Positions 16,088-27,300 of a stretch of 32,871 bases of DNA are shown here, piece after piece. Both the position numbers and the translations under genes were made by a program. This DNA is from Corallococcus exercitus (GTDB lineage: Bacteria; Myxococcota; Myxococcia; Myxococcales; Myxococcaceae): positions 1 through 32,871 of the forward strand of contig NZ_RAVW01000047.1 in NCBI RefSeq assembly GCF_003611585.1, read 5' to 3'. Position 1 is the stretch's first letter, and every line of letters starts with the position of its first letter. The notes under the pieces were generated by a model. It saw nothing but the letters and a program-made list of their open reading frames with translations, did not search any database and had not been told where the DNA came from.

Positions 16088-18139
16088 ATGACGGGCGAAC
16101 TGCTGGCCGGCCGCTACCAGTTGGAGCAGGAGTTGGGGCGGGGCGGGATGGCGACGGTGTTCCTCGCCCGCGACCTCCGGCTGTCCCGCCGCGTGGCGGT
16201 GAAGGTGCTGCATCCGGGCATGGAGGCCCGCCTCACCGAGCGCTTCCGCCAGGAGGCGGAGGTGGTGGCGTCGCTCCAGCACCCCAACGTGCTAGCGGTG
16301 CATGACGTTGGCGAGGACGCCGTGCGCGGCCCGTTCCTCGTCTGTGAGTGGGTGCAGGGCGAGAACCTGCGCGAGCTGGCGCGGCGCCTGGCCCCCATGC
16401 CGCCCGAGGCCGTCGCGCTCCTGGGCTGGGAGCTGGCCCGCGCGCTGGAGGCGGCGCACTCGCGCGGCGTGGTGCACCGGGACGTCAAGCCGGAGAACGT
16501 GCTCGTGGCGCGTGGCGGTCCGCTGAAGCTCGCGGACTTCGGAATCGCGGCGCTGGCGGACGGGGCCCGGCTGACGAGCACCGGCGCCGTCATCGGCTCG
16601 CTGGCGTACATGGCTCCCGAGCGCATCGACACCGGTGCGTGGTCGCCGGCGTCGGACGTCTACGCGGTGGGCGTCGTGTTGTTCGAGCTGTGCGCGGGCA
16701 CGACGCCGCATGCCGGAGAGGGCAGTGCCCGGCTGGCGGTCTCGGTGATGACCCGCGATGCGCCGTCGCTGCGGGAGGTCGTGCCGGGCACTCCCGCGCC
16801 GCTGGGTGCGCTGGTCGCGCGGTGTCTTGCCAGGGATGCGCGCGACCGGCCCGCGGATGGCGCGGCGCTGGTCCAGGAGCTGGAGGCGGTGCTGCGGCCA
16901 TGGGTGGGTGCGCCTGCTGAAGCGTCACGCGCCTTCTTCCTGGCCCCGGAGGCTTCCGTGGGCCGCTGGCGCGAGGACGGGTTCCAGCGGCTGTTGAACG
17001 AGGGCCGCGCGCTGCTCGCCGCAGGGCAGGGGGCGCAGGCCGCCCGGTGTCTCAATGCCGCGCTGACGCTCCAGCCCGGAGCCCCGGAGGTGCTGGCGCT
17101 CCTGCGCTCGCGTCCCATGAAGAAGGGGCTTGTCCGGCGCGCGTGGGATGCGTGGCCGGAACGAGCGAAGGGGCTCGTGGCGGGCGTGGTGCTCGCGGGA
17201 GTGCTGGGGAGTCTGGGGACATGGGGATGGCGCTCACGTGAGCGCGCGGAGGGCTCCAGTGCCTCAACAGTTGCCACCTCCGTGCCTCCTGTGTCCGTCG
17301 CGGGTTCGGACACGGTGAAGGCTCCCGCTGCTCCAGTGGGTGTGTCTCCCAATGCAACGGAGAGCGCCTCTGTGCCTCCTGCTCCCATCGCGGGCTCGGA
17401 CACGGTGAAGACTCCCGCTGCGCCAGTGGGTGTGGCTTCCAGTGCAACAAGGGGCAACTCCGCCGACTCCGCTTCCGTCGCGAGCACGAGCGCGGGTCCT
17501 TCTGGCGTGGCTTCCCATGCAACGAGGGGCAACTCCATGGAGTCTGCGTCCGTCGCAAGCTCGAACGCGGCGGGTGCCTCCAGGTCGCCTCCAATGGCGG
17601 CGAGTCCGCCGGCGCGCGGGACCGCTGGCACTTCGCGGCCTGGGGGTTCGCGGCAGGCGACGACGGAGGTCGCTGGCCAGGACCAGGACCTGCCCGTGCG
17701 TGTGCCGGACGCCCAGGACTTCGCGACCCTCACGGTGGCGACGCGCCCCTGGGCCGAGGTGTTCGTGGATGGCCAGAGCCGGGGCTACACCCCACGGCTG
17801 CACGAACTGCGGCTGGCTCCCGGAACTCACCGGCTCCGCTTCGACAACCCCCTGTGCGAACCCGTCGAGGAGGTGCTCGAAGTGGCTGCCGGCGAAGCGG
17901 TGTCCCGTGAAGTCTCCCTCCGGGTGCGCGACGCGGAGGTCACCATCGTCGCGCCCGCGGCGTCCCGCGTCTTCGTCGACGGCGTGGAGGTGGGCGTGGC
18001 CCCGCTGCCGGCCCCCGTGAAGCTCACGCACGGGGGACACCTCGTGTCGGCCCGGGACCCGGGAGGCAACGTGCTGAGGCAGTCCCTCGACGCGGTGGCG
18101 GGCACCCGCACCACGGTCGTGCTGGAGACGTCGCCATGA
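16088..18139 (+). CDS. Membrane Ser/Thr protein kinase with PEGA domains
   Basis: A 683-residue Hanks-type kinase with an external sensor. The catalytic domain (about 9-270) is complete: glycine loop GRGGMATV, Lys39 (VAVKV), catalytic loop HRDVKPEN with Asp132, DFG (150-152) and an activation segment ending in APE. A short helical TPR-like segment (about 296-340) precedes a single membrane helix at about 362-381. Outside the membrane a Ala/Ser/Pro/Thr-rich linker (about 385-535) contains two sets of degenerate repeats. Two PEGA-like modules follow (about 547-612 and 617-680; ATRPWAEVFVDG and PAASRVFVDG), a fold that often binds wall or envelope components. The last codon overlaps the next gene in ATGA. 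Targets are unknown; the FHA regulator upstream is a candidate, weakened by its degenerate FHA motif. Confidence 0.95.
   Translation: MTGELLAGRYQLEQELGRGGMATVFLARDLRLSRRVAVKVLHPGMEARLTERFRQEAEVVASLQHPNVLAVHDVGEDAVRGPFLVCEWVQGENLRELARRLAPMPPEAVALLGWELARALEAAHSRGVVHRDVKPENVLVARGGPLKLADFGIAALADGARLTSTGAVIGSLAYMAPERIDTGAWSPASDVYAVGVVLFELCAGTTPHAGEGSARLAVSVMTRDAPSLREVVPGTPAPLGALVARCLARDARDRPADGAALVQELEAVLRPWVGAPAEASRAFFLAPEASVGRWREDGFQRLLNEGRALLAAGQGAQAARCLNAALTLQPGAPEVLALLRSRPMKKGLVRRAWDAWPERAKGLVAGVVLAGVLGSLGTWGWRSRERAEGSSASTVATSVPPVSVAGSDTVKAPAAPVGVSPNATESASVPPAPIAGSDTVKTPAAPVGVASSATRGNSADSASVASTSAGPSGVASHATRGNSMESASVASSNAAGASRSPPMAASPPARGTAGTSRPGGSRQATTEVAGQDQDLPVRVPDAQDFATLTVATRPWAEVFVDGQSRGYTPRLHELRLAPGTHRLRFDNPLCEPVEEVLEVAAGEAVSREVSLRVRDAEVTIVAPAASRVFVDGVEVGVAPLPAPVKLTHGGHLVSARDPGGNVLRQSLDAVAGTRTTVVLETSP
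17281..17450 (+). repeat. 90-bp direct repeat, two copies, in the kinase linker
   Basis: Copies begin at 17281 and 17371, with a 90-bp period that keeps the reading frame. Both encode versions of VPP-x-x-x-AGSDTVK-x-PAAPVGV. The copies differ at scattered positions, so the duplication is not brand new. The repeats lengthen the extracytoplasmic stalk between the membrane helix and the PEGA domains. Confidence 0.8.
17432..17569 (+). repeat. 75-bp direct repeat, two copies, in the kinase linker
   Basis: Copies begin at 17432 and 17507, a 75-bp in-frame period directly after the 90-bp repeat. Both encode VAS-x-ATRGNS followed by SASVAS. Two adjacent independent duplications in a disordered linker point to length variation by slippage or recombination. 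Confidence 0.75.
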
Positions 18140-18867
18140 AGACCGCCATCGTGTCCCTCGTGCTCGCGGCGTCCTCCTCGCTGGGCCCCGCCCGCGAGGC
18201 CTACCAGTCCGGCGACCTGCCCCGGGCCCGCGCCTCGCTGGAGGGCCTGCTCCAGCCCTTGCGGCTCTCCAATCCCCAGGAGGAGGCCGAAGCCCACCTG
18301 CTGCTCGCCGCGACGTTCCATGCACAGGAGGACCTGCCGCGCGCGGAGCAGGAGGCCGTGGAGGGGCTCGCGCTCAACCCCGACGCGAAGCTGGACCCGC
18401 TGGTGTATCCGCCGGACTTCATCGCCTTCGTCGAACGCGTGAACGTCCAGCGGCGCGAGCGCATCACCCAGCGCGCCGCCGAGCGCCGGCCTCCCGTGCT
18501 CCTGCCCCAGCCCTCCGCCTCCGCCCCCGTCCTCGTCGAGTCCCGTCCGGCGTCGCGGGGCTGGTACCTGGTGCCGTTCGGCGTGGGCCACCTCGTGCAT
18601 GGCCAGCGCTCCAAGGGCGCCGTGCTGGCGGTGGGCCAGGGCGCGACGTTCGCCGTGTCCGCCGTCTCCCTGGGCGTGGCCCTGTCCCTGCGCGGCTCCG
18701 ACGGCCGCTACTCCGCACAGGACGCGCCCTCGGCTCGGGCCTTCAACGTCTCCTATCTCGTGGGGGCCTACGCCTTCGCGGCGCTCTATGCCTACGGCGT
18801 GCTGGATGGACTCCTGTCCTCACCCGAACCGCTCGCACCGCCTCCGGGCAGCGTTACCTCGCACTGA
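18136..18867 (+). CDS. TPR-like exported membrane protein, coupled to the kinase gene
   Basis: A 243-residue protein of unknown function. The N-terminus looks like a signal sequence (MKTAIVSLVLAASSSLG). Residues about 19-85 form a helical repeat region similar to TPRs (REAYQSGDLPRARASLEGLL and AHLLLAATFHAQEDLPRAEQ). A Pro-rich stretch follows (about 118-140), then a hydrophobic half with likely membrane helices at about 162-184 and 205-226. The motif VPFGVGHLVHGQRSKG (146-161) resembles a glycine-rich membrane signature common in myxobacterial kinase-linked proteins; this comparison is from memory. The ATG overlaps the kinase stop in ATGA, so translation is coupled and the product is probably a partner or output of the kinase. 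Confidence 0.8.
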   Translation: MKTAIVSLVLAASSSLGPAREAYQSGDLPRARASLEGLLQPLRLSNPQEEAEAHLLLAATFHAQEDLPRAEQEAVEGLALNPDAKLDPLVYPPDFIAFVERVNVQRRERITQRAAERRPPVLLPQPSASAPVLVESRPASRGWYLVPFGVGHLVHGQRSKGAVLAVGQGATFAVSAVSLGVALSLRGSDGRYSAQDAPSARAFNVSYLVGAYAFAALYAYGVLDGLLSSPEPLAPPPGSVTSH

Positions 18868-18899
18868 CGCGGCGGCCCGCCCCGGTGTAAAGGGAGTGG

Positions 18900-19724
18900 A
18901 TGAACGACGTGAACCTGGTGGAGATCGCGCGGCGGTTCGAACGCAAGCAGGCCACCTCCGCGGTGGCGCTGGCGACGGACTCCGCGCCGCTCGCCGACGG
19001 CTGGATGGCGTTCGGCGGCGTGGGCTCGTACATCAACAAGTCGTGCGGCTATGGCTTCGAGCGCGACGTCACGGGTGCGGAGCTGGACGCGCTGGTGGAC
19101 TTCTTCGCCTCGCGCGGGGTGGAGCCCAAGGCGGAGCTGAGCCCCTTCGCGCCGCAGGCCCTGCTGAAGGGACTGGCGGACCGGGGCTTCGTGCTGCGCG
19201 AGTTCGAGACGGTGCTGTACCGGCCGCTCCCCGCGGGAGAGGACCTGTCGCTGCTTGCGAAGGGCTCGCCCCCGGGGCTGCGCATCGAGCGGGTGGATCC
19301 GTCCGACGACGCGGCGGTGCGCAGGTTCGTGGAGGTCGCCGGCAGCGGCTTCGTCCCGGAAGGCGAGCCGATGCCGGAGATCTTCTGGGAGATGGGATTG
19401 AAGGCGGCGCGCAACCCCTCCTCGGACTCGTACATGGCATGGATCGACGGCGAGCCGGCGGGGGCGGGAGGCTGCGAGGTGAGCGACGGCCTCACGTCCC
19501 TGTTCGGCACGTCGGTACGGCCGGCGTACCGGCGGCGCGGCGTGCAGCAGGCGCTCATCGCCGCGCGGCTGGCGCGAGGACGGGAGAAGGGCAGTGACCT
19601 GGCCGCGATCATGTCCTCTCCCGGCATCCCCACGGAGCGCAACGCCATGCGCCTGGGCTTCCAGATGGCCTACTCCCGCGTCGTGCTGGTGAAGCCCGGC
19701 GCGGGGCTGTTGCCGTCGCCCTGA
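18900..19724 (+). CDS. GNAT-family N-acetyltransferase
   Basis: A 274-residue acetyl-CoA-dependent acyltransferase with unknown substrate. The C-terminal half has the GNAT core: beta strand SLFGTSVRPAYRRRGVQQAL (200-219), whose RRRGVQ is the pyrophosphate-binding loop (motif A), then NAMRLGFQMAYSRVVL (248-263), the motif-B helix and strand. The N-terminal half (about 1-110) is a second, weaker GNAT-like or lid domain, seen in two-domain members. The ATG at 18900 follows AGGGAG (18891-18896). It follows the kinase block by 32 bp but its function does not obviously connect with it. It converges on the GON-domain gene with only 3 bp between stop codons. Confidence 0.9.
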   Translation: MNDVNLVEIARRFERKQATSAVALATDSAPLADGWMAFGGVGSYINKSCGYGFERDVTGAELDALVDFFASRGVEPKAELSPFAPQALLKGLADRGFVLREFETVLYRPLPAGEDLSLLAKGSPPGLRIERVDPSDDAAVRRFVEVAGSGFVPEGEPMPEIFWEMGLKAARNPSSDSYMAWIDGEPAGAGGCEVSDGLTSLFGTSVRPAYRRRGVQQALIAARLARGREKGSDLAAIMSSPGIPTERNAMRLGFQMAYSRVVLVKPGAGLLPSP

Positions 19725-19727
19725 GGG

Positions 19728-21077
<1,350 letters not shown>

Positions 21078-21305
21078 GGGGATGAGGCTCCTTGAGGTTG
21101 CGGAGCCTTCCCATGGCAAGGGCGGGGCCACGCGGGCCGCCAGGGCCCCACCGATGGGATTCCGGGACGTTGCAGGCGCACCGGGGCCTTCTGGCGCGGG
21201 GACGACGCCGCGAACGTGCCAGTCCTGGCACGCGCGCGGGTGCCGCCCAGGGGACGGCGCTGTCATGCCCCCCGGGCTTCCACGGCAGTCACGGTGGACT
21301 CCGGC
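21078..21305. promoter_or_regulatory. Spacer between NRPS stop and GON gene, with an 18-bp palindrome
   Basis: This 228-bp region lies upstream of the GON gene and downstream of the NRPS. It holds a perfect inverted repeat, CGTGCCAG-TC-CTGGCACG (21215-21232), with 8-base arms and a 2-base centre. The loop is too short for a good hairpin and no T-run follows, so an operator-like protein site is likelier than a terminator. It lies 138 bp upstream of the GON start codon. No promoter or NRPS terminator was recognised. Confidence 0.45.
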
Positions 21306-24300
21306 CTACCGCGAGGTGTCCCGTGCCGCGCGCTGGAGCGCTTCCGCCAGACGCTCCGCGAGCCGCTGGACGTGGGGCGCGCGCAGCAGCGTGTAGTGGG
21401 TGCCGGGGAGGACTTCACGCGTCAGCTCGCCGTGGACGTGCCCGCTCCAGCCGTCGTCCCTGGCGGGCCTGCCGTCGCCCGCCTGGAGCAGGAGGACGCG
21501 GCCGGTGAACGTTCCGGGACGGTGGACCTTCAGCGCCCGCAGGTTGTGGGTGAAGACCTGGAGGAGCGTGCGCCCCGAGGCCGTGGACGCCTCGGGCGAC
21601 GCGAGCTGTCCCTGGTCGAGCTGGAACAGCGCGGCCACCTGACGCGCGTCATCCACGTCGAGCGCCACCCGGTCGTCCGTCGCCGCGCTCGGGTCGATGA
21701 GCGCCACGAGCTCCACGGTCTCTCCGCGGGCCTGGAGCTGGCGGGCCATCTCGAAGGCCACCACGCCTCCCATGGACCAGCCTCCCAGGCGATACGGACC
21801 GCGAGGCTGCACGGTGCGCACGGCCGCCACGTAGAGCGCCGCCATCGCCTCCACCGTGTCGAGCGGCGGACGGCCTCCATCCAACCCCTGCGATTGGAGT
21901 CCGTAGAAGGGTTGATCCGGGCCCAGCTGCTTCGCCAGCGCCGCGTACGCGAGCACGTTGCCGCCCACCGGATGGACGCAGAAGAAGGGCCGCTGCGTGC
22001 CCTCGCGCTGGATGGGCACGAGCGGGGAGAAGACCGTGGGCGCCTGCTGGAGCAGCCGGGCCAGCGTCTCCACCGTGGGCGCCTGGAAGAGGGCGGCCAG
22101 GGGCAGCTCGCGGTGGAACCGCTCCCGGATGCGCGCCATCAGCTTCACGGCGAGCAGCGAGTGGCCCCCCAGCTCGAAAAACGGCCGCGTCACGCCGATG
22201 GGCCGGACGTCCAGCAGCTCCTCCCAGAGCGCCACCAGCTCCCGCTCCAGGTCGTCTCGTGGGGCGACGTCGGTGGCGCCGGAAGGACGGGAGGCCGGTG
22301 CCTCCGGGACGTGCATCCGGCGCAGCTCCTCCTCCGTCAGCAGGGAGGCCCGGTCCAGGGGCGCGTCGGGCGCCGTGAGGATGGTTTCCAGCAGCGTGCT
22401 CCAGCGCTCCATCAGCCGCTGGACCGTGGCGGCTTCGAAGAGGTCCGTGCTGTACGTGAGCGCGCCCTGGAAACCGTCGGGCAGCCGCGTCAGCGCCAGG
22501 TCCAGGTCGAACTTCGCCGTCGTGGAGAGGCTCTCCACCGCCTGGAGCGTCAGGCCGGGAAGCACGGCCTCCGGCTCCGGCGTGTTGTGCAGCGCGAAGA
22601 GGGCCTGGAAGAGCGGGGTGCGGCCCAGGTCGCGCTCGGGCTGGAGTGCCTCCACCAGCCGCTCGAAGGGCAGGTCCTGGTGTTCGTACGCGCCGAGCGT
22701 GGTGGCGCGCACCTGCGCGAGGATCTTCCGGAACGACGTGCCCCCGGCGAAGCGGGTCCGGAGGACCAGCGTGTTGACGAAGAAGCCGATGAGCCCTTCG
22801 GTCTCCGCGTGGCGGCGGTTCGCGATGGGCGTGCCGACGAGCACGTCGTCCTGTCCGGCGTACCGCGACAGCAGCAGCTGGAACGCGGCCAGGAGCACCA
22901 TGAAGGGCGTGGCGCCCTCGCGCTTGGCCAGCGCCTCCACCGCGTCACTCAGTGCCGGGGACAGCTGGACGGGCAGCCGCGCGCCATGGGCGGAGCGTCG
23001 GGGCGGACGGGGCCGGTCGGTGGGCAGCGCCAGTGCGTGCGGCGCCCCTTCGAGCTGCCGCTTCCACCAGTCGAGCTGTCCCTCCAGCACCCGGCCTTCC
23101 ATCCACTCGGCCTGCCACCGGGAGAAGTCCGCGTACTGCACGGGCAGCTCCGGCAGTGGTGACGGCTGGTCCTGGCGGAACGCTGCGTAGAGCGCCACCA
23201 GCTCGCGCACGAGCACTCCGAAGGACCAGCCATCGGAGACGGTGTGGTGCGTGCACAGGAGGAGCACGTGCTCCGTCGCGTCCAGGCGCAGCAGCGTGAA
23301 GCGTGCAAGGGGCCCGGTGCCCAGGTCGAAGGGACGCAGCGCATCCGCGTCCGCCCGACGCCAGACCTCGGCCTCGCGCTCGTTCGCGGGCAGGGCCTCC
23401 AGGTCCTCCATGCGCAGCGTTCCCGTGGGGGCCGCGTGGATGCGCTGGCGTGGCGCTCCGTCGTGGGACTCGAACGTCGTGCGGAGGGTTTCATGCCGCT
23501 GCACCAGCGCGTCGAAGGCCCGCTGGAGGGCGGACACGTCCAGCGCTCCGGTCAGCCGCAGCGCGAAGGGCATGTTGTAGAGCGGGCTGCCCGGCTCCAG
23601 CTGGTCGATGAACCACAGCCGCTGCTGCGCGAAGGACAGGGGCGCGAGTGCTTCCCCCTGCGTCCGCGTCAACGGCGGCAGCGTGGGCGTGGGCGCAGCG
23701 TCCGGCAGCCGCCGTGCGAGGCCCGCCACGGTGGGGGTTTCGAAGAGGGCCCGGACGGCCAGCTCCACGCCGAAGCGGGCGCGTACGCGGGCCACCACCT
23801 GCGTGGCCAGGAGCGAGTGTCCGCCCAGCTCGAAGAAGTTGTCATGGCGGCCCACGCCGGGCACGCGCAGCAGCTCCTCCCAGAGAGCGGCGAGGCGCTC
23901 CTCGGTGGGCGTGACCGGAGGTTCGGAGATCCGTGCGGGCAGCCGCGAGGCGTCCGGCACGGGCAGCGCCTTGCGGTCCACCTTGCCGTTGGGGGTCAGC
24001 GGCAGAACGGGCAGGGCGAGGAGGGCCGCGGGCACCATGTACTCGGGCAGGTGCCGGTGCAGGTGCTCTCGCAGCGGAGCGGTGTCCACCTCCGGCGTGA
24101 CGTAGGCCACGAGGCGCGCGTCACCCGGAACGTCCTCGCGGACCAGCGCCACCGCGTCCCGGATGCCAGGGTGCGCGCGCAGCGTGGATTCGATTTCGCC
24201 CAGCTCGATGCGGTGGCCGCGCAGCTTCACCTGGAAGTCCAGGCGGCCCATGAACTCGAGCGTGCCGTCCTCGCGCCACCGGGCCTTGTCGCCCGTGCGG

Positions 24301-27300
24301 TACAGCCGTGCGCCTGGCTCCGTGCCGAAAGGGTCCGGCATGAAGCGCTCGGCGGTCAGGTGCGGACGGCCCAGGTAGCCGCGCGCGACGCCGTCACCGG
24401 CGAAGCACAGCTCTCCGGGCAGGCCGAAGGGCACCAGCTCCTGACGCTCATCGAGGATGTACGCGCGCAGGTTGTCCAGCGGCCGGCCGATGACGGGCAG
24501 CGCGTGGGACGTTCCCTGCACGTCCCACACGGTGGCGTCCACGGTGCACTCGGTGGGGCCGTAGGCGTTGAAGGCCCGCGTGCGTGAGGTCTCGGCGAGC
24601 CGCCGCCACATCACCTCGTCCAGCGCCTCGCCGCCCACCAGCATCAGTGACGGCAGGCGGGGACGCTCCAGCATCCCCGCGTCCAGGAGCAGCTTGAGTT
24701 GCGCGGGCGTGCAGTCCAGCGCGTCCACCCGCGTCCGCTCCAGCCACTCGAGCATCCGCTCCGGCTCCAGCCGGAGGTCGTCCGGGACGGGGCACACGCA
24801 GTGGCCGTCCAGCAGCTGGAGCACCTGCTCGATGGAGGCGTCGAAGAACAGCGGCGCGTTGATGCTGACGCGGAGCCCCGGAGGCTGTCCCGCATAGGCG
24901 GTCCGCAGGAGCGCGTGGCGCAGGTGGAGCAGCGAGCGGTGGCGCACCATCACGCCCTTGGGCGTGCCCGTGGAGCCGGAGGTGTAGATGACATAGGCGA
25001 GGTTGTCCGCGCCCGACGACGGCGGCGGGTTCTCCGTGAACCTGTCCGACAGTCGGACCGGTTCGGCGTCCAGCCGCACCAGGTGGGGCACGTCGGGGCC
25101 CCACGCTTCTTGCAGAGCCTGCGTCGTCACGAGCACGGAGGCGCCACAGTTCTTGAGCAGCAGTGACTTGCGCGCGGCGGGCGCGGATGGGTCCAGCGGC
25201 ACGAAGGCGCCTCCGGCCTTGTTCACCGCGAGCAGCGCGATGACGCTCTCCGCGGAGCGCTCCAGGCACAGGCCCACCGGGACCTCCGGCCCCACGCCCA
25301 GCGAGCGCAGATGCCATGCGAGCTGATTGGCCCGGGCGTTGAGCTGCTGGAAGGACAGCGTCGTCTCCCCGAACACCACGGCATCGGCATCCGGGGTTCG
25401 CGCCACCTGCTCCTCGAAGCGGCCGTGCAGCGTGCCGTCTCCGTCGAAGGACGACACGCCTCCGGCCAGCTCGCCCAGGAGCTGCTGACGTTCCTCCGTC
25501 GAGACGAGGGACAGGCTGGACAGCGGTGCATCCGGTTGCGTGAGCACCGTCTCCAGCAGCACGCGCAGGTGCGTGAGGAGCCGCGCCATGGTGGGACGCT
25601 CGAAGAGGTCCGTGGCGTATTCGAGCTTGCCGTGGAAGCCGTCGTCGCGGCGGTCCAGGTCCAGGCTCAGGTCGAACTGGGACGTGGTGCGCTCCGCGAG
25701 GGCCGCGGGCCGCACGGTGAGCCCGGGCAGCGACAGCTCCGGCACCGGCGCGTTCTGGAGCGCGAACATCACCTGGAACAGCGGCATGCGCCCCAGGTCG
25801 CGCGTCGATTGCAGGGACTCCACCAGCCGCTCGAAGGGGATGTCCTGGTGCTCGTACGCGCCCAGCGTGGTGGTGCGCACCTGGGCCAGCAGCTCCCGGA
25901 ACGTGGTCCGGGCGCCGAAGCTTCCGCGCAGCACCAGCGTGTTGACGAAGAAGCCGATGAGCCCCTCGGTCTCCGCGTGGCGGCGGTTCGCGATGGGCGT
26001 GCCGACGAGCACGTCGTCCTGGCCGGAGTAGCGGTGCAGCACCGTCTGGAAGGCCGCGAGCAGCACCATGAAGGGCGTGGCGCCCTCCTGCCGCGCCAGG
26101 GCCTCCACGCGCTCGGACAGGGCCAGGGGCAGGTGCACCGGCACGGTGTCGCCGCGCTGGGTGGAGACGGCGGGGCGGGTCTTGTCGGTGGGCAGCTCCA
26201 GGGCGCGGGGGGCTCCTGCGAGCTGCTGGGCCCACCACGCGAGCTGCGCCTCCAGCGCCTCACCCTGGATCCAGCCGCGCTGCCACAGAGCGAAGTCCGC
26301 GTACTGCACGGGCAGCTCCGGGAGCGCGGGCGGACGGCCCTCGCGCAGGGCCGCGTAGAGGGCGGTGAGCTCGCGCACCATCACGCCCAGCGACCAGCCG
26401 TCGGAGACGATGTGGTGCAGGTGGAGCACCAGCACGTGCTCCTCCGCCGCGAGCTTCAACAGCAGGGCGCGGATCACCGGCCCGCGCTCCAGGTCGAACG
26501 GCCGCTGCGACTCCACCGTGGCCCGGCGCTCCGCTTCGCGCAGGCGGGCTCCGGCGTCCTCCAGCGCTGTCAGGTCCACGCGCTCCAACGGCACGGTGGC
26601 CCGGGCGTGGATGTGCTGCACGGGCTGGCCCGCCTCCGTGCGGAAGGTGGTGCGCAGGGCTTCGTGCCGCGCCATCAGCGCATCCAGGCTTCCCTCGAGC
26701 GCGGACTCGTCCAGCACGCCGAGCAGCCGCAGGGCGACGGGCATGTTGTAGAGGGCGCTGCCCGGTTCGAGCTGATCGATGAACCACAGCCGCTGCTGCG
26801 CGAAGGACAGCGGCAGCAGCGGAGGCCTGGGCGCCCGGGTGAGCGGCGGCACCTGTGCATCGCGCTTCGTGGTGGTGCCCAGGTGCTGCGCGAGCGCGGC
26901 CACGGTGGGCGCGTTGAACAGCTCACCCAGGGGCAGCTCCACGCCCAGCACCGCGCGGATGCGCGACACCACCTGCGTGGCCAGGAGCGAGTGTCCGCCC
27001 AGGTCGAAGAAGTCGTCATGGATGCCCACGGCGTCCAGGTGCAGCACCTCCGCCCAGATGGCCGCGAGACGGGCCTCCAGCGCGTTCCGGGGGGCCTCGC
27101 GCGTCGACTCCGGGGACCGGGGCGCTTCGGGCGCGGGCAGGGCCTTGCGGTCGACCTTGCCATTCGGTGACAGCGGCAGGGACGGCAGCATCACCCAGGC
27201 GGACGGCACCATGTAGTCGGGGAGCTGTCGCTGCGCGTGCGCCTTCACGCGGTCGGTGCTGGCTCCGTCTTGCTCGAGGACCACGTAGGCCACGAGCCTC

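Noticed and set aside
21215-21232. Reading the palindrome as an NRPS transcription terminator
   Set aside because: A 2-base loop cannot form a stable hairpin turn without opening the stem, and no T-tract follows.
22060-22351. Explaining the missing A domain as a frameshift or pseudogene
   Set aside because: The frame is continuous from C4 through PCP4 to the TE stop, and all motifs of PCP4 and TE are intact.
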